A stretch of DNA of 64,000 nucleotides from Stomorhina lunata (taxonomy: Eukaryota > Arthropoda > Insecta > Diptera > Rhiniidae). Numbering within the stretch: position 1 is the first letter of the stretch; each line of letters begins with the position of its first letter. Of the stretch, positions 54,400 to 64,000 are shown piece by piece. The notes under the pieces are model-generated. The model searched no databases and was not told where the DNA came from. It worked only from the letters and a program-made list of their open reading frames with translations. Both the position numbers and the translations under genes were made by a program. The DNA lies in contig OW121740.1 in NCBI GenBank assembly GCA_933228675.1, forward strand, positions 54,824,174 to 54,888,173. Direction: 5' to 3'.

Positions 54400-55880
54400 C
54401 CTTGGTTTAGTAAGTTAAACCAATTAGAAAATTAGTGATTTAAATTGAAAAAATCGTGTGTTGTAATGTTTTAGATCATTTACAATTTCTCGAAATCCAT
54501 TTATTTGCGACAAATAAATTAACTTTTTGTAGAAAACCTGCGTTTTATTCATAAAGACATAAACCCAGTTCACAATCCGTTGCAAATAGTAGAGCATCAT
54601 AGCATTTGCTAATCATAAAAGGATGGCTGAGCATAGAGCCACTGGGAGTTAAGGATAACAGAAGAAGAATATAGCATTTGCAAATCAGTATAACAAATTA
54701 AGAGGCCCTATGCTCCACTGGGAGTCAAGGATAACAGAAGAAGAATAGCAAATTTAAAATTGTCCATACAATTTTAATAGAAATTTTTTCATCTGCTTAG
54801 TCAATTTGCAAATGCTGAGATGCTAGATTATTTGCAACAGAATGTGAACTGGCCTATAGATTTATTAAGCTGTCCTCGTACTATACCGATACGATGCTAC
54901 ACTATTTGCAATGAATTGTGCTATTATTTTATTTGAAAATATTTAACTTATTTTTATAATTTGTAATATTAAAAAAAAATCCAAAAATATCACCTTATTC
55001 TAAACTAAATTTTATGCTGCTGCACGGGTAAAAATTTGGTTTTAAATATCGCCTTTTTATATTATTATATGTAGTATTTTTTAGCATTAATGTAATTAAA
55101 ATATACAATTGATGAAATAAATTAAATAAATAACTTAATAAGTATTATTTTTCTTTCAATAATTTTTCTTTATGTTTAATAAAACTAAAATATTTTAAAT
55201 AATTACAAAATCACCAGAAAATAAAGATTAAAATAAAATGAAATACATAATTGTAAACAATTAAATATAAATAATAAAAATAAATCGGTGTAAAAAGTAT
55301 TTTTGAAAATGTACTTTAAATGTAAAATGAAAGAATGTTGAAAATGTTAAATTTGTGCCTCAGGCTTATTGTAAAACAAAAACCACAAAAAAAATTAATA
55401 AATACTTAAGAAAAAACAAAATTAATAATAATTAAACAACAAAAATATATACAACATACATTAAATTAAATTGAACAAATAACAAACAAATACAACAAAT
55501 TATTCTTATATAAATATTTACTATAAATATATTCTTATATATTTATATAACAAATAAAACTACAAACACAATTAAAAAAAAAAAAATTAATTAAAATAGT
55601 TCTTTATATAAATTTTTTACACTCATAGTATTTATTGTATTGTACTTCATTAATAATTTTGTGAAATTTTCGTATATCTAAATCGGTGTTTAGGCGAATA
55701 TAATTTTCTGCAAATTTTTTATTTTTAAAATTATTTTTGTGTAATTATGAATTATTTAAATTTTATGAAACTATTCCACAACTACAAATATTTAAAACCT
55801 TTGTTCACTTGAATACCCCACATTGAAATTCACCCCCTATATATTTTTAGGAAATAAAAATAGCAGGTCAATTTTAATAG
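54400..55880. other. AT-rich intergenic stretch
   Basis: Contains a local direct repeat: a segment with ACTGGGAGTTAAGGATAACAG at about 54637 recurs as ACTGGGAGTCAAGGATAACAG at about 54717. From 54900 to 55800 it is extremely AT-rich with no recognised feature. Confidence 0.45.
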
Positions 55881-56050
55881 AAATAAGCTATAGTCGGTGA
55901 AGCCCGACCATACGATACCCACCATTAAGGTCAAAAAAGGTGTTATCGGGTGGTTAAATTTCAAGGGCCAATGTTGATTTTGAATATAACACAAACTTTT
56001 TAGGAAATTATTGTAATTTTATTTTATTATGATATATTGGAATTACTCAA

Positions 56051-57110
56051 TTATGTATGAAACAAAATATCGGCCAAATGGGCGCCGCGACCACGGCGGC
56101 ACACCTCCATCCGATGGTCCAAATTTTCGATGACCCTGAGGCATAATGGAGGTTCTATGCCGTTAATGTGCCGAATTATCTCATCCTTTAGCTCTTGAAT
56201 TGTTGCTGGCTTATCGACGTACACCTTTTCTTTCAAATAACCCCAAAGAAAAAAGTCCAACGGTGTCAAATCACATGATCTTGGCGGCCAATTGACATCG
56301 CCATTACGTGAGATAACACGGCCATTGAATTTGTTGCGCAAAAGAGCCATTGTTTCGTTAGCTGTGTGGCAAGTGGCACCGTCCTGCTGAAAGCACATAT
56401 CGTTCACATCCATATCTTCCAATTCGGGCCATAAAAATATTCGTTATCATCTCACGTCAGCTTTTCGCGCCATAGACTTCGCACCCTTATTTCAGTACTC
56501 ACAGGACACTGTCTTATAGGTATACATGCTAGAAGACTTAATCTTCAAAGCAATGACTACTGCAGAAGTTGTCACAATGCAGAGGAGGAAGAAACAATAT
56601 CCCACTTCCTCTGTCACTGCCCAGCACTTGCTGAACTTAGAACCCTCCATCTAGGATTCCCATTTCTGCACGATCTATCAGAGATCTCGAACATCAATAT
56701 TCGTAAAATAGGCTCTTTTATCGGTGCATCTGGCTGGCTCTAACTGAGCCTCTTACACTCGGTAGTTTTAAGAATTTAATTTTCTCTATCCTTGCAGGAA
56801 TTACAAAGAGACCTCTTTATGGACCTAAGTGAGGTGGACCTTACAGTCTGCATCCTGCCTAACCTAACCTAACGATAGCGAACACCATTCACAGTAACTG
56901 CCTGACCGGCCTCATTTTGGAAAAAATACGGTCCGATGATGCCGCCAGCCCATAAACCGCACCAAACAGTAACTCTTTGTGGGTGCATTGGTTTTTCGAC
57001 AATCACTCTTGGATTCTCATTCGCCCAAATGCGGCAATTCTGTTTATTGACGAATGGTTGACGAGAAGAAGTTTCATTTAGAGGTACCCTGTTCTTTTAA
57101 GCTGTATTTC
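56051..57110 (-). mobile_element. DD41D mariner-like transposase, split by a LINE
   Basis: On the minus strand the transposase reads from about 57090 (NRQNC..WANENPRVI..PMHPQRVTVW..L, IIGPYFFQNE at 56900) into the inserted LINE (56455-56876). It resumes at 56450 and ends at 56051. The part at 56051-56422 holds the second and third catalytic residues: QQDGATCHTANETM and CDLTPLDFFLWG. There are 41 residues between the second D and the D of PLD, the DD41D (VS/visitor) spacing of the Tc1-mariner superfamily, not the DD34D of classic mariner. No stop is seen in this C-terminal part, so decay is modest there. Confidence 0.8.
56455..56876 (+). mobile_element. LINE 3' end inserted in the mariner-like element
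   Basis: Encodes the zinc-binding C-terminus RRLNLQSNDYCRSCHN..EEETISHFLCHCPAL and NIRKIGSF..ASGW, with a stop at about 56741. It ends with CCTAACCTAACCTAACG at 56860-56876. It is the same family as 45300-46380, in plus orientation and strongly 5' truncated. The transposase frame resumes directly on both sides, so this is a clean nested insertion. Confidence 0.85.
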
Positions 57111-57204
57111 AAAAATCGTTTAATTCTTCGAAATATGTTTTTTTATTTTTAAAGTTATAAATAGCACTACAAATGTCAACTATTTTAATTTCCTAAAAAT
57201 ATAT

Positions 57205-57300
57205 ATGTCACAGAACTCAATTCCGCTCGGAATTCGAATAAATTCCGTAATTTGCTTCTCTAAACAAAAAGTGAAACGAAAATTTTTTTCGGAATAAAAC
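57205..57300. repeat. TGTCACA-family MITE, left end
   Basis: Begins ATGTCACAGAACTCAATTCC and continues CGGAATT...GTGAAACGAAAATTTTTTTCGGAAT, matching the first 90 bases of the element at 25257. The right part is missing or replaced. Confidence 0.65.
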
Positions 57301-57529
57301 CACTTTCTATTCTCAAAGTGGAGTTAAATTTGTACATTTTTATATCGGATTTTTCAACAGGGACGCTACAAAAGTACAGCGATAGAGACAGGAGACGACG
57401 CCATATTTCTTGCTGCTGTTTTGACATTTCTCTTAAGTAAGGTTTGACATTTCATGATGTAAATTTATTGAAATTAAAGATATTAAAATTATTAAAATTT
57501 ACTACCTAAATTCACTGGCCTCAACGTTA

Positions 57530-58060
57530 AGAGCTCGAATGATATTCAGCGATGAGGCTCATTTCTGGCTGAATGGCTTCGTCAATAAACATAATATGCA
57601 TTATTGGTCAGGCAGCAATCCACACGTACTTCATGAGTCATCATTGCATCCCAAAAAAATTACGGCTTGATGCGGTTTATGGGCCGTACTTTTTCCGTAA
57701 TGATCAAGACCGACACGTTACTGTGAATCGCTATCGTTCAATTATAACCGAATATTTTTGGACCCAATTAGATGATATGGACTTGTGGTGTGCCACACAG
57801 CGAATGTCACAATCAATTTATTGAAAACCAAGTTTGGAGACCGTGTTATCTCACGAAATGGTCCAGTCGATTGGCCGCCTCGGTCGTACGATTTGACTCC
57901 GTTAGACTATTTCCTGTGGGGCAACGTTAAGTGTATGGTCTATGCCAACAAGCCAGCGACGATTGAGCTTTGCACGAATATCGAATGTGAAATTGCAGCA
58001 GTATCGGCCAATTTATGCTTTAGAACTGTGGAAAATTTTGTTTAGCGTCTGGACTTCTGC
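57530..58060 (+). mobile_element. Second DD41D mariner-like transposase remnant
   Basis: Plus strand, several frames. It gives IFSDEAHFWLNGFVNKHNMHYW (first catalytic D), a middle with stops, then CHTANVTINLLKTKFGDRVI and DWPPRSYDLTPLDYFLWGNV. It is homologous to the copy at 56051-57110 but diverged, with a small deletion removing the second catalytic D region (the QQDGAT segment is absent). Dead copy. Confidence 0.75.
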
Positions 58061-58149
58061 AAGCGTGCACGTAGTGGCCCTTAGCGCTCTTATTGAAAAA
58101 TCCTTTATTAGAGGTATTCGTGATAGTTCTAACTTATTGTTTATTTTTC

Positions 58150-58530
58150 TCCCATAAGTCCTACTTCTAGGAATTGATATTTTGGCCACAAATATAAAAA
58201 ATTCTGTACCAAATTTCGTTGAAATCGGTCCACATTTGACTATAGCTCCCATACAAACTCTTCTATCAAAACGCACTAAATAAGACAAATATCATTAAAA
58301 CACTCGTAAATCTGAATATAATTACAATTTTTAGTTTATTTTGTGCATACAAAATTTTTGTAAAAACTGTAATCAATTTGATAAATATTTAACCCTAGCC
58401 CTCGTATAAGTCCAAATGACGGAAACAGCTTAAGTATATAAGTTTTGAGAAAATGTTTGTATAATGACAAAATTTAGCAAATATTTGTCTTATACACGAA
58501 AAAGAACACCTTTGACCTCAGTGGCACTTT
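58150..58530. repeat. Fragment of TATACCCACCA-type dispersed repeat
   Basis: Contains CCAAATTTCGTTGAAATCGG, CACATTTGACTATAGCTCCC and a terminal TTTGACCTCAGTGGCACTTT. The 'AAATTTCG..AATCGGT.. TTTGAC.ATAGCTCCCAT' module is the same as in 11380-12690. No coding capacity. Confidence 0.45.
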
Positions 58531-58539
58531 CTTACTTGT

Positions 58540-59790
58540 TTTTGTTTTTTTTTTTTGATTTTTAAATAAAAATGTCTTAAAAAAATAAATTTTTTCTTCT
58601 ATACAGTCAAATCAAAATTTCTCGAACGAATACAATTTTGTAGCTAAGCATTTTCGGTTTTGATGAAATTTGGCAAACATTTTCGCTTAGCTCATTCAAC
58701 AGTTTTTAACCAAACGAGTTAAATAGGAATTTGAGGTTAGAATGGTCAAAAGTGGGACAGTTTTTGAGATATACATATCTTATTGAGCACAAAATGTTCC
58801 AAATGATAAAACTTGAAAGAAAAAAGTTGTTATTATCTGAACCAAAGGAAATTTTTAAAATTTTGATTAGCTAAGGAGAATGTATATATACAAAAGAGCA
58901 GATTGTGAAGTTCAGTGTGTGTTCAAAAATTTATCACTTTTTATTTATGATTAATTTTAAAATATTTTCGATATGCAAAAACTAAAAATATCCTAAATTT
59001 TTTAAGGTTAACTTCTATCAGACAATATAAAACCCCTTGTAAATACCTCATCATTTTTGTTTCATAAATTTTAGTTTGAACAAAATTTTTGAACTTTTTA
59101 TTCACTTTAATTTGTTATTTGTTTTTACGCAATATTTTTATTTTATTTAAAATAAATATCAAATATTGAAAAAAGTAATGAAATTATTTTGTATTCTTTA
59201 TGTAGCTAAATATATATGTAATTTTTTCACAATAAAACATTTTTCCACAAGAAATTATTGCTGTATGTATTTATAATTTAACAAAATACAACCCTGACCT
59301 TTTTCAATACTTTCCTTTTTAAAAAATGGCAATTCAAAAATGAATACAACAACTTCAAAAAATGTGTATTTAAATAGTCTTTATCTATAATTATGAATAT
59401 GTATGTATAATTAAATATGTTTATTATTATTGATATGTAATAATAAAATACATTAAATTATCTTTAATTAAATAAAATCCATGTGTTGATCATAAATTAA
59501 TTAAATACATATATTAAAAAAATACGATTTAATCGATGGATAAATCGCTAAACAATAAACCAATTTTATTCATGATTACGATTTATACAACTACTATGTA
59601 TTAACTATCTAATTATTATAAACCTCTAAAATTTTTATAATTTTCAGATCAGTTTTTTTGAGCAGTAATTTTTTTGTAGTGAAATGAAATAAATATACAC
59701 AAACAAAATAAAATTTGTAATCAAAGACTTTTTATTATTTATTTTTATCGATAAAGTGCTCTTCCCCAGATCGGAAATAATATACAATAA
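58540..59790. other. AT-rich intergenic DNA
   Basis: No gene, RNA gene or recognised repeat. Long AT runs, with isolated open frames that look random. Confidence 0.4.
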
Positions 59791-59806
59791 CGATATATCT
59801 GATGTG

Positions 59807-60006
59807 ATGGAAATCGATCGTTTTCAAATCGATCGATATATTTTTGAGATAGTTTTCCCCATTTCCACAAAAAAAATACAAGTCAAATGAAAGATATCAG
59901 TCAAGAGGATTAAAGCCCAAATTTTATTTTTTTGAGAAAATAACCGAAAATTATCTCAAAAATATATCTGAAATCGATCGATTTGAAAACGATAGTCATT
60001 TCCATG
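59807..60006. repeat. Fold-back repeat of about 200 bp
   Basis: The left arm at 59808-59860 (ATGGAAATCGATCGTTTTCAAATCGATCGATATA...) pairs with the right arm at 59946-60004, including ATCTCAAAAATATAT and ATCGATCGATTTGAAAACGAT. The spacer is about 85 bp. Typical of a small fold-back MITE. Confidence 0.65.
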
Positions 60007-60354
60007 GGGTGGAAAAATCCTTAAAACCCCTTATATATATGGCCCGTTGCTTATAATAAATAAATCAGTATCAACCTAAAAATAATTATTTTAACCCATT
60101 TTCGTACTTGGCCCCTATTGTAGTCAATTCATGACATCGACCAGTAGGTTTGTTCCCGTACTCTAACGAAACTACCCAGAACAGTCCGAAGTTGTCAGAA
60201 ACTACTCAAAAAACAACAATTTGTATTGAAAATTTTGTACGGGAACACGTTTGTGTAAGTTTGGGTTGTTTCGGTAAAGTAAGGGAACACACATAGTGTA
60301 TTATAAAATCAAACATAGATTTCAATGGAAACATGACAAAACATATTTAAAAGC

Positions 60355-60730
60355 CGTTAACATTTTTCGGAATCTATAACTAAATTTTCAGGCATGTCAC
60401 AAATTCCCTTCGGAATTGAATTCCGATCGAAATGTTTTCTGATCCGAAAAATTTCAAATTCTCCAAAACACGATTTTTTTCAATTGAAATCAGTAACTCT
60501 ATCTTCGTTTTATCAAAAACATACAAACTCAGGACCGATTTTGACGAATTTCAATAGCCATGGTCCCACTATAAAAAAATATCTGTGCCAAATTTCATCA
60601 AATTATCTTTAGAATTGCGACCTGTACTTTAATTACATGGTTTACATGGGGATCCAGCCAGACAGACGGACGGATAGTCCGTCCGTAGAAATGGGTTCAA
60701 AAACTTTGGGACAGTAACGCGGGCTCGTAT
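60355..60730. repeat. TGTCACA-family MITE end and dispersed repeat fragment
   Basis: From 60394 a TGTCACAAATTCCCTTCGGAA segment matches the TGTCACA family. After about 60520 the text changes to the other dispersed repeat type, with CAGACAGACGGACGGA at about 60660-60675. Confidence 0.5.
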
Positions 60731-61563
60731 CCTAAAAAAATCAATAAAATTTTGCACACTTCCGATTGACACAATTTGGTCACATATATCACTATTTGAA
60801 GTCGATCTGAGACAAAAGTGAAAAAACGACTCGTCCTACTATGTAAGTATATTTCCGCACTGAATGTTGAGAGCATTGTAGCTAACTCTGGAGCATCGTC
60901 GCAATGTTAGTTGTATTTTATTGGTTTATCGCTACTACAATGACATTTGTTAAACGAAATTAAACCCTTCGTAGCACACGAAACTCAACAGTGTTTCGTT
61001 GTGGATTGCACAACTCACTTTAGAAAAAATTCTGTCCTTAACCACACTGTTGGAATGGCAACAAACTTCCTATAGAAGTTAAATATTCATAAACACTACT
61101 TCAATTTTTCCTATAATTATCGGCATCGTGTTTGTTGTCGGAATGGATGGAGGGTAATAATCCCCCTGTAATTCGGTTCGAAAGAAAAACTTTTTGAATC
61201 ACAATGACCCCTCTGCTGATGGTATTCAAATTTAACTTTCGGTTTGTGTTTGTAAAAGACTTTTTAATACGAAGATTTACTAGCACAAATCTAATATACC
61301 ACTTCCAACAATGAAGGTGAGGGGTATAAATATGAACATATAACTGCCTTAGACTGAAGAAAAACTCCGTTTTAGTTGATTTTAAAAATCTAGTTTTTAT
61401 TGTAAAATCAAAATGTTGGTTAGATATACTTTCAAAAGGAAATAATATTTTTTAGGTTTATAGATTTATGCAATTCAAACTTAAAAAATTATTTTTTAAC
61501 TTAAAAACATAAACATGTATTAGATAAAAAAAGCTGTAAATAGAAAATATATTTTATGGTAAT

Positions 61564-62754
61564 TCAACCATTCATTTCATAGAGAATGTGAGAAATAGTT
61601 CCACTTGATTCAACATTACTTAGAGCAATATTTGCCAGATGTGATTCATAGCGACGTACGCTACGCTTTGCTGTAGAGGTATACGTCACTAAATTACGTA
61701 AAATCAGTGAGGCCGTTAAACGTATACTTTTGGTAACCGGACCTTCGTTCTCATCCAATAGTTCTTTTGAATTCATTATATTGGCGGTGCGACGTTTAAG
61801 GGTTTCTAAAGCTGTATTCGTCATAAGATTGGGGTTAGCTGGAGACGGTGAAGCATTATTTGCCCTTTGTGCAGGATCTTTGTTACGTACTATAGTAACG
61901 GGTGGCAAAGCAGGCGTTATGTTAAACATGCCTGTAGAAACTCGGCGCTGAACAGCTGCTTTTAGACTGTCCATTGACAAATGATGATCCATTAGATGGG
62001 TCATAAGTGAGAAACGTTTACGTGTTAGACCATCACATAGACTCGGACCAATACCCCACTGACAGAAAATGTCGGCTCCCGGTTCCAAATGACTGGGGGC
62101 ATGTGCCTTACAAACATGATGCTGTAAGTCCCCTAATGACTTGAATTGTTTAGGACGACAATTGCGCCAATCGCATACGTATAACCATTGAAGATCGACA
62201 TCTGGTACTTGTGAATTTTGTAGTGGTGTCTGAATTGCTTGTTGTGTCTGCGATGGTGTAGAATTTTGACTATTTTCTGATTGTGATTGATCTGATGGTG
62301 TTGCTGGCATAGGTTTTGCAGATGTATTATTCGTTATTGTTGGAGTAGATATTGTTGACGGTGCCGTTGTTTGTGTGGGAAGGGCTTTAGTTGGAGGAAT
62401 TGACTTACCGTTACCCTGACCTACTGTTGTAGTTTGTATATTTCCTGATTGTTCTTCCTTTTTGTTTGCATCTGTAGTGTTTTGTGTATTACATGTGGTT
62501 TTAACAACTGAAGTCTTTGTCGCATTTTCACTGGGATTTGTGTTTACTGCCGCTAAGGGTGGTGGTCCAGATGAGTTGACAATTGGTGGCAACTTTACTG
62601 TTGGTAATGATGGTTTAACTAATACAGGTTTCTTGACATTCCCCAGTGCTGGAGACTGGCTTGTTGTCGGAATTGATGAAACTACAGCTGAAGCTGCATT
62701 TTGAGATTGATTTACAATTTTCGATTGTATAAGAGATGGCGTTGGATCCGGTAA
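61564..62754 (-). CDS. Bap170: BAP170 (ARID2) C-terminal exon, partial
   Basis: Last exon of a minus-strand gene that continues beyond the right edge; 397 codons in phase 0 with stop at 61564-61566, and a 3' splice acceptor at 62755. BAP170 is the ARID2-type subunit defining the PBAP form of the Brahma SWI/SNF chromatin remodeller in the nucleus. Two C2H2 zinc fingers stand out: YVCDWRNC...H...CKAH and IFCQWGIG...THLMDHH, at about residues 190-260 of this exon. The C-terminal helical segment GPVTKSIRLTASLILRNLV and the RRYESHLANIALSNVESSG stretch match the family's conserved end. The N-terminal ARID and RFX-like regions lie outside the window. Confidence 0.9.
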   Translation of the reverse strand, partial: LPDPTPSLIQSKIVNQSQNAASAVVSSIPTTSQSPALGNVKKPVLVKPSLPTVKLPPIVNSSGPPPLAAVNTNPSENATKTSVVKTTCNTQNTTDANKKEEQSGNIQTTTVGQGNGKSIPPTKALPTQTTAPSTISTPTITNNTSAKPMPATPSDQSQSENSQNSTPSQTQQAIQTPLQNSQVPDVDLQWLYVCDWRNCRPKQFKSLGDLQHHVCKAHAPSHLEPGADIFCQWGIGPSLCDGLTRKRFSLMTHLMDHHLSMDSLKAAVQRRVSTGMFNITPALPPVTIVRNKDPAQRANNASPSPANPNLMTNTALETLKRRTANIMNSKELLDENEGPVTKSIRLTASLILRNLVTYTSTAKRSVRRYESHLANIALSNVESSGTISHILYEMNG

Positions 62755-64000
62755 CTAAAAAATGTCATTAAGGAAATTATTTAATTCTTATAGACATACG
62801 TACATAATAATGAAAGTATGTTTTATAGAGTGAAAAAAGCAAAAAATAAAATAATATCAACCAAAGTTAAGTTGGCACAAACACCAGCAGAAGATAAATT
62901 TGAATATTTTGTCAATATCTAACTAAATTCTTATTACTACAATATATTTCGATGAACTAAGAAATAAAGCATTTTTGCAGAATTAAAAAAACTGAATAAT
63001 TTTTGTAAAAAATATTTGTTGAATAAAACAGAAATAGATTTAGTTAAATTAAAAAACAATTTTTAAAAAGTTTTGAATATATAAGAATAAAATAAAAAAT
63101 TTGTCTTGGTAGCCGATTTAAGAAATTGGGGGAAAACTACTCCTTTAAGATTAAAATTTTTTTGTTATAGTTCAGAATTTTCCTTTTATATTTCAGAACT
63201 TCAACTTTTATTTTAGATAACCGTACTACCCAATCCAGTCCGATTACGAAACTATCCAATCCGGTCCGAAGTTACCAAAAACTCACCCAATTATTATACC
63301 TTGTTGTTGTAACTGCGGTATTATTGGTAATATCAATGTCAGAATCATAAGATTCTGATTTGGTTAAGTACGAAGAACCGACAGTCGTGGGAAATTGTTG
63401 GTCAATACTAAATTGTGTACTCAGAATTGTTCTCTATGTAAGTTTTGGTAACACAATATTTTTAGGATTTTTATTTAAAAATTGAAACTGTTTTTTGAAA
63501 AATTGTAAACAAAAATTAAAACCACGGTTCCCTCAATGGTCTATTGGGTAGTGCACTAGACTGCTTGCTCGGAGGTTGTGGGTTCGATGCCCAGAGACTT
63601 TGGTATGTTACACTAAACCGGTCATTTGGTCTTCGTCACCAGTTCGGAAAATTAATAAAATATAAATTAACTTTGGATTGTATTTCAAATAAAAATTAAA
63701 CCAGACCAACAGATTTTTAATAGTTAAAAAACTTTTGTTTAAATATTTCTCAATATAAATCAATTGTGGACTAAAATATTGGTGTTTTGTATTTCCGTAC
63801 TTTTGGGTAAGATGGGTTATTTGAGACGGTAATACTCAAATTATTTCAATGGTTTCAACTTACCCAGAAAGTAAAGAAACAGGCCAAATACTTCAGAATG
63901 TTTTACTTTGAGTTTTTAAAAATTATAAATGTTTTTTAGAATTATCCTATTCAGTACAATTCCATTTTGAGCTTAAACGTAATCTTTGACCCATAGTAAA
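62755..64000 (-). other. Intron of BAP170, cut by the window edge
   Basis: The acceptor TTTTTAG at 62755-62761 on the minus strand fixes the boundary. No further exon is obvious up to 64000. A repeat around 63215-63300 (CGTACTACCCAATCCAGTCC) resembles 60150-60215. Confidence 0.5.
63528..63605 (+). repeat. tRNA-like SINE head in BAP170 intron
   Basis: Contains A-box-like TGGTCTATTGGGTAGTGC and B-box-like GGGTTCGATGCCC at tRNA spacing, then a short tail ending AAAATTAATAAAAT. The acceptor stem does not close well and there is no clean CCA-ready 3' end, so I call a tRNA-derived SINE rather than a functional tRNA gene. Its sequence differs from the SINE head at 22351. Confidence 0.55.

Noticed and set aside
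63528..63605. Functional tRNA gene
   Set aside because: A and B boxes are present but the acceptor stem does not pair convincingly; read as SINE head.

Overview
The window is nuclear DNA of a higher fly (Brachycera, most likely a calyptrate such as a blowfly or house fly). It is AT-rich and carries spliced genes with short GT-AG introns. The encoded proteins look like Drosophila orthologues, and the intergenic space is crowded with decayed transposons, MITEs and tRNA-derived SINEs. No bacterial, phage, CRISPR or viral genes were seen.

Genes in order: 6.7-7.7 kb (+) DIMT1-type 18S rRNA dimethyladenosine transferase; 8.5-10.4 kb (-) TFIIF alpha (RAP74); 13.8-15.9 kb (+) Mediator subunit 31; 16.2-17.2 kb (+) SLX1 structure-specific endonuclease; 17.5-18.5 kb (-) a THAP-domain protein; 20.7-23.7 kb (+) a DCAF12-type WD40 protein; 26.7-34.7 kb (-) GCC185/GCC2 golgin with a C-terminal GRIP domain; 37.7-43.5 kb (+) an RFX5/7-like transcription factor; 61.6 kb to beyond the right edge (-) the C-terminus of BAP170 (ARID2). 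For the six spliced genes complete in the window, exon phases add up to uninterrupted frames. Most genes are nuclear housekeeping or gene-expression functions (rRNA modification, RNA polymerase II initiation, Mediator, DNA repair, chromatin remodelling). They are not an operon or one pathway.

The 44-58 kb region is a transposon graveyard with nested insertions. Its centrepiece is a 3.9 kb element at 47431-51341. It has inverted repeats of about 1.6 kb, ends in CACAGTG and is flanked on both sides by CGGCG. These are the hallmarks of a Transib element, the superfamily related to the RAG1 recombinase, whose signal heptamer is also CACAGTG. It has no transposase and sits inside an RTE-clade LINE. 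Ignoring the element and one CGGCG copy makes the LINE reading frame continuous again. Next to it are a tandemly duplicated LINE segment and a DD41D mariner-like transposase split by a second LINE with a CCTAA-repeat tail.

Other points of interest are an in-frame 61-codon open extension after the UAG stop of the RFX gene (candidate stop-codon readthrough) and several multi-copy MITE and SINE families shared between distant parts of the window.
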